Below, one piece after another: positions 1 through 12,267 of a DNA stretch of 64,000 nucleotides. Both the position numbers and the translations under genes were made by a program. The stretch's first letter is position 1. Each line of letters starts with the position of its first letter. Source of the DNA: Solen grandis (lineage: Eukaryota; Mollusca; Bivalvia; Adapedonta; Solenidae); contig CM037794.1 of the NCBI GenBank assembly GCA_021229015.1, positions 42,241,126 through 42,305,125 on the forward strand. The letters run 5' to 3'. The notes under the pieces are model-generated. The model was not told the origin of the DNA and did no database searches. It saw nothing but the letters and a program-made list of their open reading frames with translations.

Positions 1-298
1 TTCGATTTGAGCAAAAAAGTTTAAATTTGTAATGAGTATTTTTCCGATAAATATCTAGCCAACAAATTCCCAAATGAGAGCTTTACTGATGGTACGTAAG
101 CTACTGTGGTAAAACATACAAGGCTATCGTACGTGCTGTGCATAAATAGTTTTACGTATGTTGTGGTTTAATACGAGTCATTATGCACGTTGAAAATCGT
201 CACGTGCACTTTCTAAGTCCATTTGCAAATCGTATGACATGGCAAATGTAAAACGACAACAGCCTGAAAAACGATTGTCCTTATACCATATAAACTAA

Positions 299-480
299 TC
301 AAATTCCAACTGGTCGCATACTTATAGGTTCTGTCTCGGAAGAAGGATGTGGAACACAGAAAGCTCCACATAGAGCGAACCCAAATACACCAAACTGCTG
401 GGATTATGTACCCTTTTTCTGGTCCAGCTTTTTTCCTTCTTTATTCAGTGTCAAAACGACAACAACAAAGCAATAGTAAA
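299..480. repeat. Single-copy form of a duplicated unit
   Basis: This stretch and 533-1240 share the same flanks: a 'ggatgtggaacacagaaag' block on the left and a 'ccagcttttttccttcttta' block followed by 'aaaacgacaacaacaaagca' on the right. Here the middle holds only one 'accaaactgctggg' unit, whereas the neighbouring copy carries about 500 bp of tandem repeat at that place. This looks like the unexpanded form of the adjacent minisatellite locus, produced by a local direct duplication. Confidence 0.7.
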
Positions 481-619
481 GTCTGAAGGAAGATTGACTT
501 AATAAAATTTAAATGTTCATATTAATCCATATAAACTAGCAAAACTCCAATTGGTAGCATACTTAGAGTGTCTGCCTAAATAGAAGGATGTGGAACACAG
601 AAAGCTCCAGATACAGCGA

Positions 620-1150
620 ACCCGAATACATCAAACTGTCGTGCATATCAAACTGCCGGGTATATCGAACTGTCGTGCATATCAAACTGCCGGGTATATC
701 GAACTGTCGTGCATATCAAACTGCCGGGTGTATCAAACTGCCAAAACATTAAAATGCCGGGTATATCGAACTGCCGTGTTATCGAACTATCGTGCATATC
801 AAACTGCCGGGTATATATATCGAACTGTCGTGCATATCAAACTGCCGGGTAAATCGAACTGTCGTGCATATCAAACGGCCGGGTATATCGAACTGTCGTG
901 CATATCAAACTGCCGGGTATATCGAATTGTCGTGCATATCAAACTGCCGGGTATATCGAACTGTCGTGCATATCAAACTGCCGGTTGTATCAAACTGCCA
1001 AAACATTAAAATGCCGGGTATATCGAACTGCCGGGTATATCAAACTGTTAAATTCAGATTGCCGGGTATACCAAACTGCCGGATACATTAAACTGTCGGG
1101 TATATCAAACTGCTGAATTCATCAAACTGCTTGTCGGGTATACTAAACTG
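620..1150. repeat. 17-bp minisatellite (34-bp higher-order unit)
   Basis: Tandem array built on a 17-bp unit of the form 'gggtatatcaaactgcc', alternating with 'cgtgcatatcaaactgc' so that a 34-bp dimer is the main period. Variant units ('ccaaaacattaaaatgccg') recur at about 734 and 1000. Because the period is not a multiple of three, three overlapping reading frames stay open and translate to repetitive peptide; I take these as artefacts of the repeat, not genes. Confidence 0.9.
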
Positions 1151-1259
1151 CTGGGTATATGTACCTTACTATCGTCCAGCTTTTTTCCTTCTTTAATCAA
1201 TGACAAAACGACAACAACAAAGCAAATGTAAACCAAACAATAACAACAGCAATAACAAA

Positions 1260-1607
1260 ATGTTAAATTGTGCTCTGACATGTATGTTTGTTTGTTGGGT
1301 TTCACGTCCCAGCGACAGAATTTCAGTCATTTGGAGACGATGTCTTCTTGAGACAGATATAGTGCAGCCACACTGCAGTATCACGCCGTAGACATGTGGC
1401 ATGATACCACACTCAGTCACATTATCCTGACACCGGGCCAACCAGTCCTGCAACTACCCATATATGCTGAGCGCCAAGCAAGGGAGCTATACCAGTACTA
1501 TTTATTCGACTTTTGTATGTCTCGGCCGGGGATCGAACCCACGGCCCCCCCCCCGCTCCCGAGGCGGACGTGCTAACCACTCGGTCACCGGGGACGGTCT
1601 CTGACAT
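1260..1607 (-). mobile_element. tRNA-derived SINE
   Basis: Read on the minus strand, the head at about 1600-1510 has a tRNA-like A box (ggtgaccgagtggttagcacg) and B box (gtgggttcgatcccc), separated by a C/G homopolymer. The body contains 'cagtcacattatcctgacac' and a 'gtttgttgggttt..cgtccca' tail. The same body or tail pieces recur in this window near 2690, 7440, 11240, 19515 and 37960, so this is a dispersed family. Its polymerase III promoter boxes look intact. Confidence 0.7.
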
Positions 1608-2665
1608 GTATGCAAAATAACAATTTAAAACATGCTGTTATTTAAGATATAAAGAAGATAGGATAAAAAAATTAGTCAGCGGTTCAGCTCAGTTGCTTCA
1701 TTGCTCTCAGGTGTCTTCCTTCACGTGAAATTCACGTCACGTTATTGCAGCGACAGTAAACTGAATAAGAAAAGCAACAAAACATTTGGCTGGCATTTAT
1801 ATTGTGACAGACATAGTCTGTATATAACAGTTACCTATCTTGTTTAATTTGGCGCGCATTTACTGTCCGTTTGATTCTAAGGTAAATAATAATCGTTTTA
1901 TAATTATTTTTATCCTCAATTATTAGAAAATATTATTTCTTTGATTTAGCCGTCAATTTTCGATCTCTGTCTATAGACGCTCATTAAGCATAGTTTCGTG
2001 GTTAGGCGCTCATTAAGTATATAAGGAATGTTGACTTCCGGTGGTGCACATGACCACTGGCGTAGCTTAGGCACGTGCCTACACAATTTATATTTTTTCA
2101 AAGATGAAAGGTATAAACATGCTTAAATCGAAATAAAAAAACAAAATAAGACCAAAAACACCAACAGTACAAAAGAAAAAAAAAATTAAAACAGCATTCC
2201 GGCCATCCTTCCTTCCGGCTTATGTCAAGCTTAGCGCTTGAATTTAAAGTGTAAAACACACAACATGGCTGATCAAAATTCTCTATTTCGTGGAACTGGG
2301 GAGAAGACAAACGAAACATTCTTGCCGATTTTAACATTTTCCACCAAATTAATAATTATGTTTTATTAAAAATGACTCGCCATCAATGGAGTGCTTCCGG
2401 GCGCATCAATCGTCTTAAAACAATCGAAATATCCAATACTTGGGGGGAATATCTACAAATGCTTAATTAAAGCTGGAGACATTCTATCAGCTATGTTCAT
2501 GTTTGATATTATGCTTGTTCATCATTCTCTTGAACTACAGGTGTTCCTATAATGTTTTCTTATTTAAATATCTGTATATGTTGAGACTAAAAACAAAATA
2601 CTGACGACCATCAGCAGTGGTTGCCCAAGTTAGCTATTTAATTTGATGAAGATGCCAATAATCAT
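1608..2665. other. No recognised feature
   Basis: AT-rich sequence with no convincing exon, tRNA or element boundary. Short open frames here have no recognisable domain. Confidence 0.5.
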
Positions 2666-2679
2666 ATTCAAGCGCTGGG

Positions 2680-2745
2680 ACAGCTAAAGCTGTGCGGTGA
2701 CCTGTGACCTGTCGCTCCCGAGACGGACGTTCTAGGTTACTGTCA
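2680..2745 (-). repeat. SINE head relic
   Basis: The string 'cgctcccgagacggacgttctagg' resembles the anticodon-arm/A-box part of the minus-strand SINE heads at 1550 and 19560 ('gctcccgaggcggacgtgctaacc'). It is too decayed to assign ends. Confidence 0.4.
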
Positions 2746-3211
2746 GGGTGCGTTTACTTTCATTTTTTTTTTTAAATGGATAATTATATTGTCAACTTGT
2801 CATATGTATTTTTTCAATTTCTAAGCAGGTTTTATGGCAGACATTTGCGACTTAAGTCGAAGCGAAATAGTGCCGTTGTGTTCTTGTTGTTGTGTGTGTA
2901 TGTTTTGTCATTAAACGGTTTTAGATATTATTGTCTCGGGACTTTGGGTAGCGGGTATGGCACATTTTCGGCGAAACTACCTTCGTTCGAGAGGGTGCGG
3001 GATTAGTTGCCGAATCCCAATAGCTCGGGTCGCGGGTAGAAATCCCTGGTATATTATTCAGACTGGTATTGCCTTCTGACAGGGTTTTTTTTTCAGATTT
3101 GAATATTGACCAGAGATTTGTTAAGCTAGGTATGGCTGGTCTAATTTTTAGACGTTTTTTTTTCAACGAAAAATCCCGTCCTTTAAATTGATGATGTCCG
3201 AGCGGGCGTAC

Positions 3212-3590
3212 AAGGGCGGAGCCCGAATAACTTTGTCGTGTAGTTAAAGGCAACTATGAACTAAGCTATTTAGCACATGGCATTTTCCTTCGACTAGCGA
3301 CAAATCTTCACAAAAGTGTGAGTTATGTGGTTGCATCGTCCACACTCACTGATTTTTACAAAAGTATTGGACTAGGCGTTATAGTCCACGGTGATTATAA
3401 ACAAATGACAGCACCTCCCGTCCAATTAGGTTCTAGTATTTGTTCATAGTCACCGTGGACTATGTACAACGAGTAGTCCAACACTTTTGTGACGTTTTGT
3501 CGCTAGTGGAAGGAAAATGCCAGGTGCTAAATAGCTTAGTTCATAGTTGCCTTTAACTACACGACAAAGTTATTCGGGCTCCACCCTCTT
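3212..3590. mobile_element. Hairpin (foldback) MITE-like element
   Basis: The left arm (3214-3300) and right arm (3495-3588) are near-perfect inverted copies, with 'cccgaataactttgtcgtgt' at one end and its complement at the other. A second internal pair (about 3360-3410 against 3425-3485, including 'tagtccacggtga') extends the stem. A further partial arm follows at 3597-3630. No target duplication is clear. The structure fits a short non-autonomous inverted-repeat element with no coding capacity. Confidence 0.7.
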
Positions 3591-3683
3591 GATTATATCG
3601 TGTAGTTAAAGACAACTATTAACTAACCTATACTTCCACATAGTCTACATAATCATGAATAATCTATCGAAGTGAAGGGTTTG

Positions 3684-4395
3684 ACGTCAGTTGAACATCA
3701 TTTGACGTCACAAGAGCTGAATTAGTTTATAAAAGTTTGTTCGCGCTCTAGCAAATGACAATTACTGATCTCAGTCAAATGAGACTCATCTGAAGTGGTG
3801 AATATGTTGCTGAGTTTTTTTGTTGAGTCACGTGATTGTGACGTCTAGGCAACTCACTAAAAGTGGCCCCATACTGTGTCCATAGTGATATATAGGTATA
3901 TCAATAGAACAACAAATAATCCCTGGAGGTTTCTCGATGTATCTGAGATAGCTTGATGTGATTATTAGTAAGTTATGCGGATTTGAATCGGAATTCAAAC
4001 TTTCTATTATTCTATATGGATTATAGTAACACCACTAAATAACCAAAACCTGCACATCTACCATACAAATTCAGGCACGAGCCACCTTTGCCTCGAAAGA
4101 AACTATACTCCTCCACATAGTAAAGTGAAAGTTCTTTTGTGCTTTTATGCTACATACAAATATTGTTTCCCGTAACTATGTAGTTTTTTTTACTCAAAAT
4201 TGAGTTTTCAACACTTGAGCTGATTCTCAGCATACCTGTGTTGTAGAATTCTTTTCGATCGTTCGATCATTCATACAAAATTAAGAGGTTATTCGGTTTT
4301 AAATGTAGAGAATCGGACCCTCAGAATGTAGGTGATTTGATGTGACGTCAGTTGAACATCTTTTGACGTCACAATAGCTGACTTAGTTTATTAGT
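3684..4395. repeat. Dispersed repeat copy with flanking 50-bp direct repeats
   Basis: A 'gacgtcagttgaacatc' block at 3685 recurs at 4343, each followed by a similar 'ttagttta' segment. Between them, 4025-4330 resembles 16930-17260 and, more weakly, 10980-11110, sharing 'caccactaaataaccaaaac', 'gagccacctttgc' and 'caaaattgagaggtt'. This is therefore a dispersed repeat with three copies in the window. No coding potential is visible. Confidence 0.6.
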
Positions 4396-4480
4396 TTGAC
4401 TACGTCACACACAACTAAAAACGGATAACAAATACTGTAATACGCAAAGCTAAAAGTGAAGACGATAACCATGGGAAAAA

Positions 4481-4726
4481 ATGATTATAAAGATATGGAG
4501 GCGGAGGAGGTGGGAAGATGATAATGATGGTGATGATGTCCTGCATTTGGAAAATGTTCGTAACGATCGATTATCCATGTCAATAGGCCCTTCTCAAAAT
4601 GTATGCATACCAGAGATTCTTTTCTCAGAACGAGGTTTAGATGGGTCAGGTATACACACCAGTACAGCTGATAATATCACTTGTATAGTTATGGCGACCA
4701 CTGGTGGAAGCACATCTACAAGTTAA
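4481..4726 (+). CDS. Possible terminal exon, PP2C-like C-terminus
   Basis: An 81-codon frame ending at a TAA, with an AATAAA polyadenylation signal 8 bases further on (4734-4739). The first third is acidic and Asp-rich; the last part contains 'TADNITCIVMA', which resembles the C-terminal strand of PP2C-type Ser/Thr phosphatases (family form D-N-[IM]-[TS]-x-[IV]-V). No upstream exon with the phosphatase metal-binding motifs was found, so the identification rests on one short motif and could be chance. An overlapping frame from the ATG at 4471 ends after 16 codons. Confidence 0.3.
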   Translation: MIIKIWRRRRWEDDNDGDDVLHLENVRNDRLSMSIGPSQNVCIPEILFSERGLDGSGIHTSTADNITCIVMATTGGSTSTS

Positions 4727-5704
4727 CTGTTGAAATAAATTTCTGATTAGTTTTGCAGTGTTCCAGTTTGTAATTCTAATGGAAAATATGATGCAGATAA
4801 TTAACCTCTCATCACATTCCTATCTGTCTATCAAGAGACACTGTAAACTGAGTTTAAATCACTATGTTTAAGAACAAGGGTATTGGTTGATTGTACAGAA
4901 ATAAAAACACAACAACCATCTTCCCTGGTCTTAGGTTCTTAATTTTATATTTAAATAACAAAAGTGTATGTACATTTAAACAATCATTAGGTATTACATC
5001 ACATGCTTGAAGTTACATATATAACGTTTATCTTTTTATACTGAGTGTATGTCAGATTTATTACAAAATTCTCCGGTTCACACACTGAAAAAAGACCAGA
5101 ATTATAATCAAATAAACAATATATGGAAAGCTATGTACAACTTGCATTTTATAAAATTACAAAAACTCTATTGAAAGAAAGCGTTTCTAATAAGAATAAC
5201 TTAAGCAACAGTGTTAAGACTTAATGCAGTAGAATTTAGTGTTTCTTTATCTTGAAGTCTTCAAAGATGGTTCCATGACTCCTGAGAATTCAAGAAGTCC
5301 AAATGGCCGATTTTTTGGTGATATATATACCTTATGGTTATGGTTTTATGCAATGTAGGGACACCAGAACTGCCAACAATTCCACAAAGATACATATGCC
5401 AAGAATTTCCTTTTATAGAAGCATAAGCGTTGCGTTCAAAAACTAATTCCCATTAATTGGCATCAGTTTTTTTTATGTCTTTAATTCTTTAGTTGCAGGT
5501 AGAGATAATCACAATCTTTCCGCATTTAGCTATCTTACCCATGTTCGATGTTGTATGTCTGTGCTTCCTGACTTTGTGCTTGAGCTGACCAGTTTTTTTG
5601 TTTTTTTGTTTTATTATTATTTCTTCAAATTTCTTTATCTCAGATATATTAAGATAATATTATCTGACTGAGTCCGAAATTAACTGACTTATATTTGTGA
5701 ATCA

Positions 5705-5900
5705 TGTACAGTCAAACCTGTCTTAAATGGTCAGTCAAGGGAATAAGAGAAAGTCCCCACTTAACAGAGGTGACCTCTAAATTAAGTACAAATAAAAGAT
5801 AAAATCCTACAGTTTGGTAATACATTTAAATTGACTGCTTCATGAAATTGGCCCTAGTACAGGTGGCTGCTAATACAGGTTGAACTGCAATTTCTTATAG
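5705..5900. repeat. Dispersed repeat end ('tacagtcaaacctgtctta')
   Basis: The segment begins 'tacagtcaaacctgtctta' and is followed by terms such as 'acttaacagaggtgacctc'. A related sequence begins 'tacagtcgagactgtctta' at 34337. These look like two members of one interspersed family, probably transposon ends. Apart from this, 4740-7200 holds nothing I can name. Confidence 0.4.
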
Positions 5901-7221
5901 GCAGGCCAGGAAAACAAACACCTTCTGCTTAAATTACTATTTTTATGCAACGTTTGTTGGAAAATTAAAATGGAGTCATTTAAAGCTGGTCAAGACTTGG
6001 TGGGAGCTAGCTAGTACGGTAGTGCCATTTGTGACTATGTTTTATACTTGACCTGGTCTCTCACTGGCCAGGTTGCTAGTATATAACCTGGAATGAATGG
6101 ATCTTGATTCTATGGCTGGGTTACGGCTCGAATAACCACAAACTTCAAGGTCCTGAGGTTCCTTGCCTCTTAAATATAGTGTAAAGATGTGTTAATATCC
6201 TCTGGACCTATTATTTTTAACCCAGCAATCTGTTAAGAGTAAGCCCGTAATATGCTTGCAACATACATATTTACCTAATTTGACAGTCACATTTTGCAAC
6301 TAGTATTATATGAAATGAAATAATGCATTTATTTTACATTTATACAGATTACTTTAAACTTCAAGCTGCCTGAAGAGAAAAAACAAACTTTCATACAACT
6401 GAACTAAATATTTATACTATCCACTGAAAATATATCTTATAAAAGTTTATTTCACCCATTATTTATTGTTAATATATAATACAGTGTAATTGGTTTTGGG
6501 GGTTTCTGTTCGAGTCTGATGAGGAAAACGTATGCCATAGTCTTTAAATTAAATATTATATTACAAAGAAATGTGTGATTTAATTCCATTCGTAATTAAA
6601 ATGGCTTAAAAATTTAAGTATGTGAAGTTTTATTTCTTTCTTTGAGATTTGTGGCATTTGCTGCATACATCAGTATTATCATGAACTGAAACAGACATTT
6701 GGGATACTGTTAGCTAGGTGCCCAAAAGAAGCTGGTAATTTATATGTTATTGTCTAAAAGGTTATCTTATCTACAATGGAATGTAAGCTTAATGGCTTTA
6801 TTGTAGGTGTTAAGAATTAGTTTAACCATGTGTTTACATCTGGTCAGCAGGTTGTGTGTTTTTGAAATATACATGGATGGGCTTATTAGGTATTCTGTGA
6901 TTTAAATAGTGGATGAATGGAAACTGTCTTAATATGTATATAGTCTTCACTGTAAAACTTGGATTTTTTGTTTAAGGACTACTTCTATGATGAAAATGTA
7001 AGTTATTTAATAATTTTCTAGGCCTCAACAAAGCTTAAACCTGTGTAAATATGTACACCACTGACGTCTCTATCAGTGTAAGCTGCTGAGTTTGTTTACA
7101 ACTGAGTCTGGACTGACCCATCTAAACCTCGTTCTTGTTACCTTACTGAATATGCATGAGATAATATTAAGAAGGGTCTATGATACAATCGATGTTGGAG
7201 TGTGTTAATATGCAACATATC

Positions 7222-7290
7222 AACGCACTTTGGGGTCCAAAAGTGTGTCAACCCGACCACACTTTGGGTTTGGACCCCATAATGCGTAAC
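7222..7290. repeat. Short imperfect inverted repeat
   Basis: The string 'cgcactttggggtccaaa' is followed about 30 bases later by 'tttggaccccataatgcg', forming a stem-loop of about 18 bp with one interruption. No function can be assigned. Confidence 0.5.
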
Positions 7291-7439
7291 GCACAGATCG
7301 AGCTCAATTCTCTGAGAACGGCTGTATATACTCACAGTCACTGTTCTCAGAACACTGTGTAGTAGATGTATCAATAGCACTCGTGATTCCTTGCCATAAC
7401 TCAGCGATATTTATTCTTGATATATAACACACAAGAACT

Positions 7440-7577
7440 TGTATACCTATATACCACATCCAGTCGCATTACCCAGACACCGGATCAACCAGTCCTGGAA
7501 CTGCTCTGATATGCTGAGAGCCAAGAAAGGGAGACACAACAACACATGTTTCTAAAGAGAGAGAGAGAGAGAGATAG
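7440..7577 (-). repeat. SINE body fragment and (GA)n tract
   Basis: The stretch 7460-7535 matches the SINE body seen at 1420-1490 ('accagtcctg..actgc..tatgctgagagccaag'). It is headless here and followed by a short GA microsatellite (7558-7577). The following 7580-8476 shows no supported feature. Confidence 0.55.
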
Positions 7578-8484
7578 TTTCATGGTTGACATATGCCACT
7601 CAAATTTCGAAATATATATGTTCATCATACAGTACAATATGCACCATTTTCCTGTATCTGACATCTAGTCGTTTAACTTCAGATATCATTTCTTCTTACT
7701 ACGTGCTTCGAATTCCAATTAATATGCTTCATTAAAACATGCCAAATTTACTTGTTAGTTTTCCGTTTTTCTTTTGCAAATCTCAAAAGATGGGTATGCC
7801 GATTAGTAACTTGAATATACCTCTACATTACTTATAAATCCTCTTTATTTGAGTAAGACAACGGTCACTCATGGCCAAGAGTTGTCTCCTGAAAACGATT
7901 AATTTGATATAATTGATCGATTTTTATTTAAGCAGATCAAGAACTCGAAAAGCAACATTTCGAATTTGCAATCCTGGTTTTAAGATGTTTTCAGTACATA
8001 ATAATGATCGAAATGACAACTTGGGGTATCTGTTGAAACAATTCCTCCACGTGACAAACATCATGTCAACATGATACAATATGTAATAATGGTCATAATA
8101 CAGTAGTTAATACAGCAGTTTTGTTTATTAATACCTGTAAAATATTTATATGTGATTCACAATCTAGTTTTTTTTATAACAAATGTTTTATGTTGGCTAT
8201 TCATAACATATTACATTCGTATACTACAGATTGTCCGCGTTGTGTCACGTGAAATCAAAAGATAACAATTGTAAGCACATCGTTAAATCGGAAAACAAAT
8301 GAGACATCAGTTGGAGTCGACGCCAACTGTCGTATTATATACGTGTAGCGCGAGACGCAGTAGATATGCAATGTACGTATTTGTCAGGTTTTATATTTTC
8401 TAAACAAAGTTTGGGTATTTTCAGAGCCTACATATAAAATGTCCTGCTGACAAACTGTTTACACTGTTAACGCTTTACTTACCG

Positions 8485-10668
8485 CACTGGCACTAGAACC
8501 GCAGAAATGTTATTTTAATTGGAATCTTGGCCAAGAATCAAAACTGCGTCATACCATTCATCTTGTAAAAAAAAAGCCGCCATGAGGCGAACGAGAAACT
8601 TGTGAGAAACTATCTTGAGGGAACGGTTGCAAAACTGATTGGGGTGGGGTGGGGGGAGCAATGGTCATTGTCAGACCAAAAGAAATACCCCTAATGATAT
8701 CTTGAAACAGATTGTTTGAATGCTTTTTTATTAAGTGAATATGTAGTGTAAACTAATCTCCACATCTCATAAGGATTAGATATTTGGCATATCTTTCGAT
8801 AAGACTGGTCTTTCTGCGGAACGATATCTTGTTCATTTAGCCGTTGTTCTATATTTAGGGCAATACATTTTCTATATAAAATATTTCGTATATAAATGTT
8901 AAAACTTTATTTATTTTACATCGATTACGAAACAGTTTTTACAACTTAAAAAATCACTCTCGATGTCTCGAATGTTGGCGTATATGGTCATTATTGTGGG
9001 AGGAAACCGGAAAACCCGGAGAATATCCACGTATTTGAACGGGCGACCAATGTACCCCTCTCGAGTACGTGATCGGGTTTATCGGACCCGGATGCATTGG
9101 TGAGATGCGAAAAGAGATAATTTCATGGGTTTTTGCCCCTTTTTTGTGCTTTCACTTTTCTTTTGTTTTAGTAGGCAATGTCGTTTTTGTTCGCTTGGCT
9201 AGCCAAACAGTCATATTTGACCCACCAAAGCTTCCCCTTTTGTACAATTGCCGTAATTAAGTTTACTTCAAGTTTAAGTTTTAATTCAAACTCATATTCT
9301 TATGATATACTTAAAAAAGACAATGAATCCGCAGTACCTTAAGATGGGTTTTAACTGAAAAGTAGCTCTAATGAATAAATACTATGTGGTCATCAGATAT
9401 ACAAGTGAGTACTGCAATGCAATAGAGTCATTATAAGAAGCTGCGTGCACCATCGAAGACGAGAAATCGTTCGAAAAGACTGGTAAAATATGCACATATT
9501 GTCGAAATGAAACCTGTTGAAAAGGTTGCAACAAAAAGACAACTGCGTCGTACCATATTAAATGCAACTGCATCTTACCATTTTTTAAAAATCATTGTTT
9601 TAATGAAAAATAATATTCTGCTTCCAATGGGACTTTGTCTCATGACGTGAAAATGTATTTGGTAACTTAAATTTAGCAAAAAAAACACAAAAAAACCGAG
9701 TATTAATACAGTTTAAGGGTTTAAGGGTGAGAACGCTGGATACAGCGTATCCTGTCAAATGTTTCACAAATCCCTCTCCACTTCGAAAATTCAGTTCGCT
9801 ATAATATTTTGTTTTTTAAAATGGATTTTCAAGTTGCATACACTATATGCAGCGAAAAAAACAGTAATACCTTTTTTCTATCCAAAATGGCTGCTTTTGT
9901 TCATAAAATGAATGGTATGGCGCAGTTTTGATTCCTAGCCCTAGGAATTTTGATAACGATTTTTGTCCCTCTGTAATGTATATTGAACACGGCATGGAAT
10001 GGAATTTGACATCACTCGATTACGGAGGTCGTGACTTTGCACAGATGTATGCTAATAATATATTCTATGCACGGTTCGATCAATCTGATATCCAATTAAC
10101 ACATGCTTTAACGAATCATTATCAGAAGGAAGTCTTAACGAAGTATTTACTGGAAATATCAACAATTTTTACATTTATGTAAGGTTGCTCCACTATCAAC
10201 TTCTGGTTTGTTTTTTCAGCGATTTTGATAGGATGATTTAAAACATCAACGCATGCAATTTTCCACAATCTGTCAATGTCAGTTTCACATCGTTCAATCA
10301 GATCACTCGATTCAAAATCTACAACTACAACAACAACATACGCTCCCAAAAACCGAATGTTGATAGTGGAGCAGTCTTACAAAGATGTACAAATTGTTGA
10401 TTTTTCGCGTTATTACATCATTATGGTTGCCTTTTGACAATGATTCGTTATAGCATGTGTTAAAAAGATATCAGATTGACCGAACCGTGCATATAATATA
10501 ATGGTAGCATGCAAGTGTACAAAGTTTACGACGTTCGTAATCAATTGATGTCAGAATCCGTTCCTTACCATGTTTTAATATACAGTACCGGAGAAAAAAA
10601 TCGTAATTGTATATTTTAGATAATCAATATTACAATGAAATTGCAATTCTGCGGTTCTAGTGCCACTG
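8485..10668. mobile_element. Non-autonomous hAT-like foldback element
   Basis: The ends are inverted copies: 'cactggcactagaaccgcag' at 8485 and its near-complement ending at 10668 (reads 'cagtggcactagaaccgcag' on the minus strand). They are flanked by 8-bp direct repeats, acttaccg (8477-8484) and acttatcg (10669-10676), with one mismatch. An 8-bp duplication and a CAGTGG-type terminus are hallmarks of the hAT superfamily. No transposase frame is present. Inside, about 9985-10200 and 10360-10570 form a second long palindrome around a loop of about 160 bp. The open frames at 9928-10182 and 10122-10349 are arms of that palindrome and are not treated as genes. Confidence 0.75.
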
Positions 10669-10691
10669 ACTTATCGTGAAATTGAATAAAA

Positions 10692-12267
10692 ATGACTAAA
10701 CATTTCGATGGAATGAGCCACGTGGCCAATCAGTCAAAAAACAAAACAAAAAAAAAAAAAAAAAAATGTTTTCTGATCAATGTGAATTATTTCAAGCTAC
10801 GCATCATTAACTTTAATATTCTGTTTCTTATTCATCCCAACCACGGTTTGCCAAACCCTGTTCTTGCAGAGATATACGATGTTAAACTTGGTATATTTTC
10901 GAAATTTCAGTAACGATAACAGCAAGTTATTGTGTCCGGTAAATATTTATTTTTGGAAACTATATTGATATTCCAATACTTTTGTTCAATCTTAGCATAC
11001 TCTGTGATGTAGAGTTCTTTAAATTGTTCGATCAATTTTACAAAATTGAGAGGTTCCTCGGTTTTCAAAGTAGAAATTTTAGAAAATCGAACACTTAGAG
11101 AGTAGGTAATATATAGTTGTGAGTGACTACGTCACACACAACTAAACATGACTGAACTACTGTCGATGTTTGCTTGGGTTAATCGATCCACTCAATTTTG
11201 GGACTTTCGTCTAATGACATAAATAAAGTTCTACCTTACAGTGATATTACGCCGAAGAGAAGTGACTATGGGTACCATAACCAGTCACAATATTGATATG
11301 TCGCGAACAGCTTTCCAATCTACGGCATCTCGTTTACTTGGCGGACGCGCTAACTGACATTCTTTTCTATTTTCTCACTTGTACACAATAAATACAATTG
11401 ACAAATGTATCTGCATCCATAGTAATGTTCAGCATACTAAGTCGTTTCTAGAATCGTATCTTTTATGTATGAATCCAATGTGTTTATCATATTCCTATAA
11501 TTTACACAATGTGAAAATACTTAAAAAGTGTGGAAAAATTATTGTATATTGATCTAGGTATTTTTAAGTGAAACTGCGATACAAAGAAGAGCGTGCCTTA
11601 AGATCGTGACTGTTTATATATGTAAATATAGTATATTGTTGTTGTTACTGTCGTCCATGACGAGCACATAGTCAATGTGTGGGTGTAAGCATAATATTCA
11701 CTGTTACAATACGTAGGTTGTGGGCTCCAAGTAGTTAGTGTTAATCGGCCTACACGCAAACTGGATAATTTAGCGGAGGCGAAAAATGGGTATTCACACC
11801 GGAGCAGTTTTTCGCAGCTATCTCTGATTAAAATTCTTACTGGTTGGTAATGCTTATCTTAGGGTGAGGACGATATGATTGAATTGCCATTATTACAATG
11901 AAGACGCTTCATCTTTATTTTGAAGTGACATTGACATTACATTATGTCATTTCGTATTTGTTTTAGCATTACAAATGTCATATACATGAACGAATACAAT
12001 CTGTTAATAATCTTTGGGTATAAAGTACGAACTCACTTAAAGAAAAATTAAACATTCCGAACACAAAAACGAGCGAGCTGAATGCCGAATAGTACTTGAT
12101 GACGAGAAATGAAAACACATAATTAAAATAATGTATTTGTCAATAAACATGTAAGAATAAAACAAAAACAAATGATGGCATACTAAATAGAATAATGAAT
12201 GAACTGGCGGATATCACCTTCCATACAATTTTCAATTGCAATCGCTTTTCAATGGAGTTGAAATTCA
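10692..12267. other. Non-coding interval with repeat relics
   Basis: The interval contains a poly-A tract (10749-10766), a copy of the dispersed repeat shared with 4240-4330 (10980-11110), and a decayed SINE body at 11240-11345 ('cagtgatattacgccg..', 'ggcggacgcgctaac'). The remainder up to the transporter stop codon at 12270 shows no gene; the part closest to 12268 is presumably that gene's 3' untranslated region. Confidence 0.5.

Noticed and set aside
590..1116. Three overlapping open frames giving Tyr/Arg/Cys-rich repetitive peptides
   Set aside because: They are the 17-bp minisatellite read in its three frames; there is no unique sequence or start context.
1510..1607. A genuine tRNA gene on the minus strand
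   Set aside because: A and B boxes are present but the middle is a C/G homopolymer and no cloverleaf can be formed; it is a SINE head.
9928..10349. Open frames of 75-84 codons on both strands
   Set aside because: They are arms and loop of the palindrome inside the foldback element and have no domain.
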